A stretch of DNA of 64,000 nucleotides from Chenopodium formosanum (taxonomy: Eukaryota > Streptophyta > Magnoliopsida > Caryophyllales > Amaranthaceae), in contig CM044879.1 in NCBI GenBank assembly GCA_024500155.1, positions 21,920,572-21,984,571 of the forward strand, read 5' to 3'. The translations under genes were made by a program, and so were the position numbers. The notes under the pieces are model-generated. The model saw only the letters and a program-made list of their open reading frames with translations. It was not told the origin of the DNA and made no database searches. Positions 35,221 through 47,170 of the stretch are shown here, one piece after another (position 1 is the first letter of the stretch; each line of letters begins with the position of its first letter).

Positions 35221-38200
35221 TTTGTTTCACAACAAACTTTTACCCAAAGATAATATACATGTCTCTTTGTAAGCATTCAAGTGAGACTACGGGCATTACC
35301 TCCACAACCTAATTGAGAACAAAAATATTTGTTGCTCTAAGTAGTGTCTTTCTGGAAAGTAACATGTTTCCAAAACGACAAGTGGGAGGAAAATGAACTC
35401 GATGACCATCGAGCTTAGCAACAAACTGGAACTAAGAATCTTGGAAGACCTTAAAGGACTTCATGAGAATGCTTTATCAAGAATACTCAAAAGGACTTTA
35501 CAAGTGCCTTAAAAGAGAATTCATTACTCACAAAACATTAAAAATGTTGGAGTAAGATCAACATAATAAAAGGGCTTTGAAAGCGCCTTAAAACTCAGTG
35601 TTTGATGCAATTACCCCGTATAGGTATAGAATTCACCAAAGGCTTGGATTGAATCCTATAAATTTTCTATTAAGTTAGAAATAAACCTAAGACTTACAAG
35701 AAAAGGAATAATGTCTTGTAAGATAGCTACGACAAATCCAAATTCCGAATGATGGTTAAAGGCCATGAAAATCCGAAATAGACTCCATGTTTGAAAATCA
35801 TGTTCGAAACTTGATTAATTTGCATGAAGGATGAAAGATCCATTGATTGCAAATAACTTTTCAAGGAGAAAACTAACAGATGTGGAAATGTATATGCATA
35901 CATAGCTAGATTGGTTGAAAAGGAGATTTTATTAATTTCAAGGAGTTGATTTTAATAAAAACATATTCACCAATCGGAATGCTTAAGTCTTTTCGAGATT
36001 GATCTAGCAAAATTGCACATATGAAATATGGCAAAATAGATACCAAAATCGCCTACCCAAAATAGGATTTTGGAAGTGACTATGGAATAGTCTAAGGGTT
36101 TTGTAAATCTAAATAATGCTAGATTTGAAAGTAATTAAGCACATGGAATCCGTCATGGGATTAAAGGAAGCATTGCATGAAGGAATTGGAACGTGTTTTC
36201 TCATAAAGTTAATAAGAGGATTGACTTATGGAGAAACATAGAAATTCTGATGAACAAGAAGTTTAATGGGAGCAAAAGTAATGGTCCAACAAGAAGTTTA
36301 CGAACTCTGTTGTGAAACAAATATCAAATGCTAAATGCTTAGATTTGAAAGTATTTTTGACAATGGACCGAGCTAAAGACGATACTTAGTACATGTTGGG
36401 AATTAAGTACTATGGTATAGACTTAATTAAATGTTTAAATGAGTAAAAGAAATTACCATGTTAAACATGAAGGACTTTGAAAGGCTTTCGACCCATATGT
36501 TTGAAGCTAAGTAAATAATTGAACTAAGTATAAGCTAGGCTAAGTACTAAGTCAAACAAGAAAGACTCTAGTAAGAGACTTTCAACCATATCATATAGCG
36601 AACAATTTGGCAAGACTCAGTGTAACTGTATGAGCTAAATGTCACATGGATGGAATAAAATTGAGAATCATTCTAGCATTAAATCCATCATGTAAAGCTA
36701 TGATATGGAATCGTCAGATGACTTACATGCTTATAGCATGTGAAGTACGTATATAATACCAATCGGCATTAATCTAAGTATTAGATCAATATATTATAGT
36801 CAAGAACATCCATAGAACTTAGATAAGTAGTTGGATGAGTTCTTGACGCATGGAAACAAATATAATTTGAGTTTTGATGTTGCAAACACAAACCTTAACA
36901 AGGATTAGATCCTTAGCAAGGAAACCATTTATAAATACGAGGCAAGAAGTGTCGTGGCTTGAGAATGGTAACATGGATATACATCCATGTATAATGTGCG
37001 GAAATTTAAGATAAATTTCCATGATCGCAAGTGATTAGAGTATTCCAAATCATTGTGAGTCGTTTGGAGTGAAATCCATGCAAGGTATCATTAAAGAGTC
37101 TACTAAAACATATGTAGAGAATATTGTTGCCTTAAAGGCAATAATAAGATAGATGTTAAATGGAAAAGTTCGTTTTTGAACGTTGATGATTGTAGGTTGT
37201 CAAGTAGAAGGTCTCAAATCATAAAAATGAGTGGGAGCCATTGCTTGGACAATAAATCCTGAATCACATGTAATCCATTAACACTCTCAAAATTTTATCA
37301 TCTTATTATGGAAATGGTGGATAATGAAGATGCTAATGTTTGCAAAGTAATTATAACTAAACCTATGCAATAAGTGAACAACAACATTCATAATTTCATG
37401 AAAGAAATCAAACATATCAAATATGAGTGTGATTTCTATGAATGTTTTATGAAGAGTACTACTCTTAAAACATTTGGGAAAAACCATTTATCATAAGATG
37501 AAACATTGTGAAGTTTCATAGTGGAATAAAATATTTCTAAATATTCCACAAAACTATTTAATTGTGGTTTAGAATTAAATAATGAGTCCATTCGATTTTA
37601 ATAAATATTCAAAATACGGTATAAAGTCAATGGCTTGGATAAAGAAACACCTATTAAGTGAACATTGAATATTTTAATCGAAAATTATCCCTAATCAAGG
37701 TCATTTATTTGTGGACGATTAATGACCATTAGAGATTAGTTTGTAGTATGATTTATAGCACTGTTTCTTGTGCTATGAGGATATAAATCATTTGCACAGG
37801 TATTGGTTTAGAACCATACTGGATCGACCTATGAGAATACTTTAAGAGATTTAAAAATCGTCATAAGTATTTTTCTCATTATTACTATCGAAACTCTTTT
37901 CCTCGACCATGAGTAGTGGGAGGTCTCTTGTTTGAGTACTAGTCCGTTTTTGGTATCCGTCAAACGTCTGCCGTAACTGGAGATTATAACGACATATATT
38001 GGGCGGCTAGGTCCTCTTAGCAAGAGAACCTACATTACAAGACAGGAAATGTCCCCCTACTAATAATAGGGAACATGTCTTGTTATTTACAAGGCCTCTT
38101 AAAGAGCGAGACTATGAAAATGCATGGCCGTGCTCGGATGGATTTTAGAAATCATCTGCTTATTGACAATCAAACTCGGATTTCGAGAAACACTTCTGGA

Positions 38201-38287
38201 CGTAACAGAGATGACGAGTAATCTTACTCTGTAGTTCATGAAGAGACATAGGAAAGGGGCTATACACTAAATGCACAAGTGGGAGAT

Positions 38288-39517
38288 TGAATGGAATGGT
38301 GTCCTTTGAACAAGTGTATTATTCTGATAGCGGGTTCAGAATTATTAGAAAGCTAATACATTCAGTAAGGTCAAGTGATCGGAATTCCTGGGTAGAGGCC
38401 GCTTCCAATAAGTAATATTAATATAATTAATATTACAGCTTAATCTTGACTGAACCCTTCGGGTCACACCCAAGCAAAATATACGAACCGACTCGACGAA
38501 TTAATTCGGAAAAAATTAATTCGTCGCCCGGGTATTAAATATTTAGACGTCGGAAATTTGAGCATGGAGCGTCGAAACCGAGCGTCGGAGAATCTCAAAT
38601 GTCGAGCCAACATTTAGGATTTGGCGAGACGGGAAAATGCTTCAAGTAACAAGGAAAGTGTGCCCAATAGTAGCGTGCCACCTGGCAGCACACATGGCAA
38701 AACGCCATGTGGGAGCACACGTGGCAGCACGCATGGCAGCCACGTTAGCAGTCGCCATGTGGCAGCCGCCACGTTGGCAGCCACCAAGTGGCAGCGTGCC
38801 ACGTAGGCAGCATGCCACGTGGTAGCGCGCCATGGTGGCGGTGCGCCACGGTGGCGTCACAAGTGGCAAGGGGCCGTGGACCCGGGGTGAAGGGTCATGG
38901 TCACGGGCCAAAATAAAATGGCCTCATCGAACCCAACTTGGGGCTCAAGGTTGGGTGACACATGGTTAGTTCACATTGCATGTGAAATGCCTTGGGGACC
39001 AAGTGAGAAAGTGGCCCACTCCTAACCATGTGACACTTGTTACTTGGTTTATTTAACTAAGGGTTGAATTCACCTATCTTTCCATGTGGGATCTTTTTGT
39101 GAAAAGTCGCACATTGAAAGATGAGTGGAATTCACAAAGCATACTTCCTTATAAATAGTCATGGCATGATTTGAGAATTCTTTGCTTGAGTGGGAGTTAG
39201 AAAGAGCATTCCGTATTTTGGGAAAAACTCTTAAACTCCATTAACACTTGGGTTTATGTAGGCCTTGCTAACTCCAAGGTAACGGACCTAAAAAGTCGTG
39301 TTCGTCCTTTGTGGGTGGATACCGTTGGAGGCACGGCATTTGCGGTGCTCAAGGCTTTCAAGTAAGAGCCCGTTTTGTGAGGGCAAAGCTCGCTTCAAGG
39401 GTATGATTCGTTCTTCCTTTTCTTGTGTTTATTTATGCTTTATGGTTTTATTAAATACGAGTGGTTCCTTGGGTCGGGGTCGTTTCCGCGGTGAGTTGGA
39501 CTCACCAAACCCCAACA
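38288..39517 (+). repeat. Element B LTR 2 (middle)
   Basis: 1230 bp, TGAATGGAATGG ... CCCCAACA, preceded by a polypurine tract and followed by a primer site, so it serves as 3' LTR to one internal region and 5' LTR to the next. TATAAATA at 39150. No target duplication abuts it. Confidence 0.92.
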
Positions 39518-42500
39518 GCGGTATCGGAGCCCCGCTCGTTTATTTTTATAATCTTGTTTTTCAAGGTTTATTTTGGCTTATTTTTCTGGTTTAAGTTACT
39601 AATTAGATTAGTAGCTCGGTGTTATTAATTTTAATCCCGTTTTGTAATGTCGAATTTGGCCCAGAACCTAGATTTTGGCCCAAAAGTAGTGAATTTTGGG
39701 TAGGAAAGGTGTTCTATTAAGGTTTTTTGTCCCTTGGGACTGTGATTTTAGCCAAATTCTGACCATAAATGCCTTTTTCGAGGGATTTTTCATTTTTCAC
39801 GAAAAATTTTAAGTCTTTTCTAACCTTGAAACTAATGGCATAACTTGTTGATTATGTGGTTGATTATTTGCATTATTTTCTGCAATTTTTAGTCCCCTTA
39901 AAGCACACTTACTTGGTAGTATTTGATGCTTAAAGGTTGATTTATTTTCACACAATTGCAAACTAATTGCTTTTTAGTGTGAAAATTTTTGTTTTGAGGC
40001 TTCCTAAGTGTTAAAGATTCAATCTTTAATTTATTTGTGATAAGTGATTGAAACTTTAAAAACCACTATATTCCATGTTATTTTGTGTTAAACTTTGTTG
40101 TTTTGATCATTTTGAGTTGATTGGAAACATAAAGTTTCAATTTTTGTGATAGAAATTTGGTTATCTTCATGTTGGAAGATATAATTTTCAAGGATTCACA
40201 AAATTTAGATGTTGGAATTTTCATTTGAACATTAAAGTTCATATTTTTCCAACTTCCCCTTACTTTGTCAAATTCTCAAGTTTAATTTAAATTGATTAAA
40301 TTAAAAGTGAGAAATTGCCTCAACTTTGTTATTGCACCAAGCAAAACCAATTTAATTAAGAATGGTTCTTGGAATTATTTTGGTTATTTGCACTTTGAAA
40401 TTTTATTAAGTTGGACTTGTTTAAAAATTTTCATTTTTGCTCATTAAGTTAGTTCTAAAATTAATTTAGAATTAATTAATTATGTCTCGCGAAATGGGAT
40501 CAAAATCCCGAGGCCATGGCACGCAAAACGAGGCAAAAACCACACTTAGCTAGCCGAGTTCATGTTATTATAGTTAACTTAGCAATTCGTTATCTTCACA
40601 AGTATCGGATACTGCTTGAAGTTAAGCTAAGTTATCGACTTACAAGCTTAAAATGAAGCAAGAAGAGCTACATCAGTTGTAAGGTCGTATGTTTTGTTTA
40701 AAGACCTTTTAAGCCAAAGGCTGGAACAAGTAATGGTTATTATGTTCCATAATCAGCAATTGATCCGTTTACACACGGAAAGACTCACATTCAAAGTAAT
40801 GAGCAATAGTTGCAAGATTTATTTGAATGGCATGGTTATCCAAGCGTTGAGTCAAGAATGCTTGATTATAAACAAACATTTCCTTAACATGATAAACTCA
40901 CTAAGTCTAAGTCATGGGCTTGATTTGCATTCCAAACATCTTTAGCAATGTCACGTCGACAAGAACGATAGTTGCTCGAATTGGAATCATTCTAAGACAA
41001 GCAAGTCTTACTTGTTGAAACCGACAAAGCAGAGAGCTATTGTTCTTTGTATAGACAATTGACTCCAAAGGCTAAAGAGGATTCTATTACTTCAATGTTT
41101 CACAAAGAATTTGAAAGGATATGGCTATAATGTGAACAAACTTGACCTGAGTAGCTCAAGAGTCCAGTGAAGTACAGAATCGACTTGGCAAGATATCAAA
41201 ACGTCTAGATTAGATCGAGCAATGTTTGCTTGAGCCAAGCGTGACCATCTCAAAGTTATGAATGGAAATTTTCATTAAGAACTCCACAAAGAACATAGTG
41301 TGTCCTCACGGAGACCTCGATGTCATTTGAAAATGACTCGAACGATGATGGTTCACAACCCTTCCTATAAAGTTCTTAAAGATTTGCACAAATGACTAAT
41401 GTTACGCTAAACAATATATCGAAGCTAAGAAAGGATGCCATATTCAGTTATGGATAGAAATAACTTCTAAAAGTCTTTTCAAGTATATGTCTAAGGCTCT
41501 TAGTCTCAGTGGGAGTTCACTAGCTCAGTGTGAGTTAAGTGGCTCAGTGGGAGCTAGGTGGCTCAGTGGGAGCTGAATGGCTCAATAAAGACTAAGATAG
41601 CTCAAGTGGGAGCTAACTGTTTGTTTCACAACGAACTTTTACCCAAAGATAATATACATGTCTCTTTGTAAGCATTCAAGTGAGACTACGGGCATTACCT
41701 CCACAACCTAATTGAGAACAAAAATATTTGTTGCTCTAAGTAGTGTCTTTCTGGAAAGTAACATGTTTCCAAAACGACAAGTGGGAGGAAAATGAACTCG
41801 ATGACCATCGAGCTTAGCAACAAACTAGAACTAAGAATCTTGGAAGACCTTAAAGGACTTCAAGAGAATGCTTGATCAAGAATACTCAAAAGGACTTTAC
41901 AAGTGCCTTAAAAGAGAATTCATTACTCACATACATTAAAAATGTTGGAGTAAGATCAACATAATAAAAGGGCTTTGAAAGCGCCTTAAAACTCAGTGTT
42001 TGATGCAATTACCCCGTATAGGTATAGAATTCACCAAAGGCTTGGATTGAATCCTATAAATTTTCTATTAAGTTAGAAATAAACCTAAGACTTACAAGAA
42101 AAGGAATAATGTCTTGTAAGATAGCTACGACAAATCCGAATTCCGAATGATGGTTAAAGGCCATGAAAATCCGAAATAGACTCCATGTTTGAAAATCATG
42201 TTCGAAACTTGATTAATTTGCATGAAGGATGAAAGATCCATCGATTGCAAATAACTTTTCAAGGAGAAAACTAACAGATGTGGAAATGTATATGCATACA
42301 TAGCTAGATTGGTTGAAAAGGAGATTTTATTAATTTCAAGGAGTTGATTTTAATAAAAACATATTCACCAATCGGAATGCTTAAGTCTTTTCGAGATTGA
42401 TCTAGCAAAATTGCACATATGAAATATGGCAAAATAGATACCAAAACCGCCTACCCAAAATAGGATTTTGGAAGTGACTATGGAACAGTCTAAGGGTTTT

Positions 42501-44702
42501 GTAAATCTAAATAATGCTAGATTTGAAAGTAATTAAGCACATGGAATCCGTCATGGGATTAAAGGAAGCATTGCATGAAGGAATTGGAACGTGTTTTCTC
42601 ATAAAGTTAATAAGAGGATTGACTTATGGAGAAACATAGAAATTCTGATGAACAAGAAGTTTAATGGGAGCAAAAGTAATGGTCCAACAAGAAGTTTACG
42701 AACTCTGTTGTGAAACAAATATCAAATGCTAAATGCTTAGATTTGAAAGTATTTTTGACAATGGACCGAGCTAAAGACGATACTTAGTACATGTTGGGAA
42801 TTAAGTACTATGGTATAGACTTAATTAAATGTTTAAATGAGTAAAAGAAATTACCATGTTAAACATGAAGGACTTTGAAAGGCTTTCGACCCATATGTAT
42901 GAAGCTAAGTAAATAATTGAACTAAGTATAAGCTAGGCTAAGTACTAAGTCAAACAAGAAAGACTCTAGTAAGAGACTTTCAACCATATCATATAGCGAA
43001 CAATTTGGCAAGACTCAGTGTAACTGTATGAGCTAAATGTCACATGGATGGAATAAAATTGAGAATCATTCTAGCATTAAATCCATCATGTAAAGCTATG
43101 ATATGGAATCGTCAGATGACTTACATGCTTATAGCATGTGAAGTACGTATATAATACCAATCGGCATTAATCTAAGTATTAGATCAATATATTATAGTCA
43201 AGAACATCCATAGAACTTAGATAAGTAGTTGGATGAGTTCTTGACGCATGGAAACAAATATAATTTGAGTTTTGATGTTGCAAACACAAACCTTAACAAG
43301 GATTAGATCCTTAGCAAGGAAACCATTTATAAGCACGAGGCAAGAAGTGTCGTGGCTTGAGAATGGTAACATGGATATGCATCCATGTATAATGTGCGGA
43401 AATTTAAGATAAATTTCCATGATCGCAAGTGATTAGAGTATTCCAAATCATTGTGAGGTCGTTTGGAGTGAAATCCATGCAAGGTATCATCAAAGAGTCT
43501 ACTAAAACATATGTAGAGAATATTGTTGCCTTAAAGGCAATAATAAGATAGATGTTAAATGGAAAAGTTCGTTGTTGAACGTTGATGATTGTAGGTTGTC
43601 AAGTAGAAGGTCTCAAATCATAAAAATGAGTGGGAGCCATTGCTTGGACAATAAATCCTAAATCACATGTAATCCATTAACACTCTCAAAATTTTATCAT
43701 CTTATTATGGAAATGGTGGATAATGAAGATGCTAATGTTTGCAAAGTAATTATAACTAAACCTATGCAATAAGTGAACAACAACATTCATAATTGCATGA
43801 AAGAAATCAAGCATATCAAATATGAGTGTGATTTCTATGAATGTTTTATGAAGAGTACTACTCTTAAAACATTTGGGAAAAACCATTTATCATAAGATGA
43901 AACATTGTGAAGTTTCATAGTGGAATAAAATATTTCTAAATATTCCACAAAACTATTTAATTGTGGTTTAGAATTAAATAATGAGTCCATTCGATTTTAA
44001 TAAATATTCAAAATACGGTATCAAGTCAATGGCTTGGATAAAGAAACACCTATTAAGTGAACATTGAATATTTTAATCGAAAATTATCCCTAAACAAGGT
44101 CATTTATTTGTGGACGATTAATGACCATTATAGATTAGTGTGTAGTATGATTTATAGCACTGTTTCTTGTGCTATGAGGATATAAATCATTTGCACAGGT
44201 ATTGGTTTAGAACCATACTGGATCGACCTATGAGAATACTTTAAGAGATTTAAAAATCGTCATAAGTATTTTTCTCATTATTACTATCGGAACTCTTTTC
44301 CTCGACCATGAGTAGTGGGAGGTCTCTTGTTTGAGTACTAGTCCGTTTTTGGTATCCGTCAAACGTCTGCCGTAACTGGAGATTATAACGACATATATTG
44401 GGCGGCTAGGTCCTCTTAGCAAGAGAACCTACATTACAAGACAGGAAATGTCCCCCTACTAATAATAGGGAACATGTCTTGTTATTTACAAGGCCTCTTA
44501 AAGAGCGAGACTATGAAAATGCATGGCCGTGCTCGGATGGATTTTAGAAATCATCTGCTTATTGACAATCAAACTCGGATTTTGAGAAACACTTCTGGAC
44601 GTAACAGAGATGACGAGTAATCTTACTCTGTAGTTCATGAAGAGACATAGGAAAGGGGCTATACACTAAATGCACACTTGTCCGGAAGGACAAGTTGGAG
44701 AT
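39518..44702 (+). other. Element B internal region 2
   Basis: 5185 bp, nearly identical to internal region 1 without the CACTA element. At 40025-40032 it reads TTT-AA-TTT where region 1 has TTT-CACTA-TTT. Near the end it keeps an 8-bp-stem hairpin (ACTTGTCC / GGACAAGT) that region 1 lacks. No coding signal beyond the same short stop-ridden frames. Confidence 0.85.
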
Positions 44703-45942
44703 TGAATGGAATGGTGTCCTTTGAACAAGTGTATTATTCTGATAGCGGGTTCAGAATTATTAGAAAGCTAATACATTCAGTAAGGTCAAGTGATCGGAAT
44801 GCCTGGGTAGAGGCCGCTTCCAATAAGTAAAATTAATATAATTAATATTACAGCTTAATCTTGACTGAACCCTTCGGGTCACACCCAAGCAAAATATACG
44901 AACCGACTCGACGAATTAATTCGGAAAAAATTAATCCGTCGCCCGGGTATTAAATATTTAGACGTCGGAAATTTGAGCATGGAGCGTCGAAACCGAGCGT
45001 CGGAGAATCTCAAATGTCGAGCCAACATTTAGGATTTGGCGAGACGGGAAAATGCTTCAAGTAACAAGGAAAGTGTGCCTAATAGTAGCGTGCCACGTGG
45101 CAGCACACATGGCAAAACGCCATGTGGCAGCACGCATGGCAGCCACGTTAGTAGTCGCCATGTGGCAGCCGCCACGTTGGCAGCCACCTAGTGACAGCCA
45201 CCAAGTGGCAGCGTGCCACGTAGGCAGCATGCCACGTGGTAGCGCGCCATGGTGGCGGTGCGCCACGGTGGCGTCACAAGTGGCAAGGGGCCGTGGACCC
45301 GGGGTGAAGGGTCATGGTCACGGGCCAAAATAAAATGGCCTCATCGAACCCAACTTGGGGCTCAAGGGTCGGTGACACATGGTTAGTTCACATTGCATGT
45401 GAAATGCCTTGGGGACCAAGTGAGAAAGTGGTCCACTCCTAACCATGTGACACTTGTTACTTGTTCCTTGGTTTATTTAACTATGGGTTGAATTCACCTA
45501 TCTTTCCATGTGGGATCTTTTTGTGAAAAGTCGCACATTGAAAGATGAGTGGAATTCACAAAGCATACTTCCTTATAAATAGTCATGGCATGGCTTGAGA
45601 ATTCTTTGCTTGAGTGGGAGTTAGAAAGAGCATTCCGTATTTTGGGAAAAACTCTTAAACTCCATTAACACTTGGGTTTATGTCGGACCTTGCTAACTCC
45701 AAGGTAACGGACCTAAAAAGTCGTGTTCGTCCTTTGTGGGTGGATACCGTTGGAGGCACGGCATTTGCGGTGCTCAAGGCTTTCAAGTAAGAGCCCGTTT
45801 TGTGAGGGCGAAGCTCGCTTCAAGGGTATGATTCGTTCTTCCTTTTCTTGTGTTTATTTATGCTTTATGGTTTTATTACTTATGAGTGGTTCCTTGTGTC
45901 GGGGTCGTTTCTGCGATGAGTTGGACTAACCATACCCCAACA
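44703..45942 (+). repeat. Element B LTR 3
   Basis: 1240 bp, TGAATGGAATGG ... CCCCAACA, followed by the duplication CCTCC. TATAAATA at 45574. The array of CACGTGGC-like boxes lies at about 45090-45285. Confidence 0.92.
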
Positions 45943-45947
45943 CCTCC

Positions 45948-46716
45948 CTTGGTTGAAGGGGAGGTATTACCATGAGGATTGGACTTTTCTTTCATCAACT
46001 CGTCCCTTTGGTTGATTGTGTTGCCTTGCTCCAATGCATAAACACCCTTACTAGAAGCAGCATCCCTTCTCCTTTATAACAATCATCATAGTGCTTTGCG
46101 GCCTCCTCTATGATGCACTCCACTTCATTCTCTCCTTTGTTCATGATAGGACCGCCGGCCGCGGCGTCTAGGCTTGTTCTCCCTTGAGGTGTGAGACCTA
46201 CATAGAAAGTGTGAATGAGTTGATACTTGGGTATCCCATGGTGTGGGCATTGACGTTGAAGTTCTTTGTATCGTTCCCATGCCGCACTTAGAGACTCACC
46301 ACTCTTTTGGCGAAAACCTTGGATCAAAGACCGAGCCTCGGCAGTCTTCCTATCGTTATAAAATCTCCTCAAGAAAGCTGTAGTCACTTGGTCCCATGTT
46401 GTGAGAGAGTTAGGGGGCACCTCATTCTCTAACCATTGTAGACCTCTCCCAATTAAAGAAAATGGAAACATCTTGAGGTGAATATATTCTTGAGTCACTC
46501 CATTGGCCTTTATTGTGTCACAATATTTCTCAAACTTTTTTTAATGTTCATGAGGACTCTCAAACTTTCTACCCTAGAATTGTTTCCTCTCAATCAAAGC
46601 AATCAAATTGGGCTTGATCTCGAAATTGTTGGCTTGAGTAGTAGGAGTTAAGATCCCACTTTGCGCTCTAAAGGCTTTGGGAGCCCCAAGACGACTCAAT
46701 GGTGTATTCTCTACCA
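45948..46716 (-). pseudogene. Element A gag N-terminal part
   Basis: Minus strand. Retrotransposon gag core: HLKMFPFSLIGRGLQWLENE, WDQVTTAFLRRFYNDRKTAE, FRQKSGESLSAAWERYKELQ, HTFYVGLTPQGRTSLDAAAG. Upstream, in frame with QANNFEIKPNLIALI, lies a TAG at 46576 that looks like a C-to-T change in a CAG codon. The other half of gag is at 27742 beyond element B. Removing the insert and one CCTCC copy would rejoin the two. Confidence 0.85.
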
Positions 46717-46959
46717 TTTTAGGACCTTCTTCACTCTCGAACTTAAAGGTTGAGAAAGGGTTGATTTCCGGACTTGATGATAAATTAGGGCTATCTAATT
46801 CTTCACTTGATGGTGAAGAGGGTGGAGTAACTTCTAATTCTCTTACTCCTTCTTTCGTCGGGGTGTTTTCTACTCCTTGCTCTCGCTTCTCTTTGAAGTA
46901 AAGATAAAGACCTCTCTAGCTATGGATCGATGGGAATCAAAGACCTTGAGCGGGTTCGT
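46717..46959 (-). other. Remains of element A gag leader
   Basis: Between the gag N-terminus and the cut edge of the 5' LTR. Neither a TGGCGCC-type primer site nor the inner third of the LTR is present, so a deletion of roughly 1 kb or more has joined U3 directly to the gag leader near 46960. Confidence 0.6.
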
Positions 46960-47170
46960 CCCATGCTGCTGCTGCTAGCGATCCCCTCGAGCCAAAGATG
47001 CACGGTTGCTGGTGAGCTCAAGTGCGCTCTCGAGCATCATGCTCGTACGATGGTGATGAAAAAGGTAGCCCAAAAATCTTCACTTTTGCGCACTCGGGAC
47101 CATGGCATGTGATGATGGTGATGCACGAGAGCGCTAGCCATGAGTGGAAGTTTGTTCCTTGCCTTGAACT

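Larger units (their letters stand above)
28977..38287 (+). other. Element B internal region 1 (contains CACTA element)
   Basis: Begins GCGGTATCGGAGCC (primer site for a tRNA-Met-type primer) and ends CAAGTGGGAGAT. Without the CACTA insert it is about 5.2 kb. A short ATG frame (34084, MSREMGSKSRGHG) is all that hints at coding. The remaining frames have many stops and no recognised domain. Confidence 0.75.
27750..45942 (+). mobile_element. Three-LTR tandem retrotransposon B (LTR-int-LTR-int-LTR)
   Basis: One pair of target duplications (CCTCC, 27745-27749 and 45943-45947) encloses three LTRs and two internal regions that are nearly identical apart from a CACTA insert in the first. The primer site GGTATCGGAGC resembles the initiator-Met type, and the polypurine tract AAGTGGGAGAT is of the copia type. 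I see no gag, RT or integrase motif, so the element is non-autonomous (LARD-like) or heavily decayed; superfamily assignment to copia is tentative. It sits in element A's gag. Confidence 0.88.

Noticed and set aside
38288..45942. Near-identical 6.4-kb duplication as an assembly artefact
   Set aside because: The two copies differ by scattered substitutions, a 16-bp hairpin indel, the CACTA element and its footprint, and the outer target duplications match. Long-read confirmation would still be useful.
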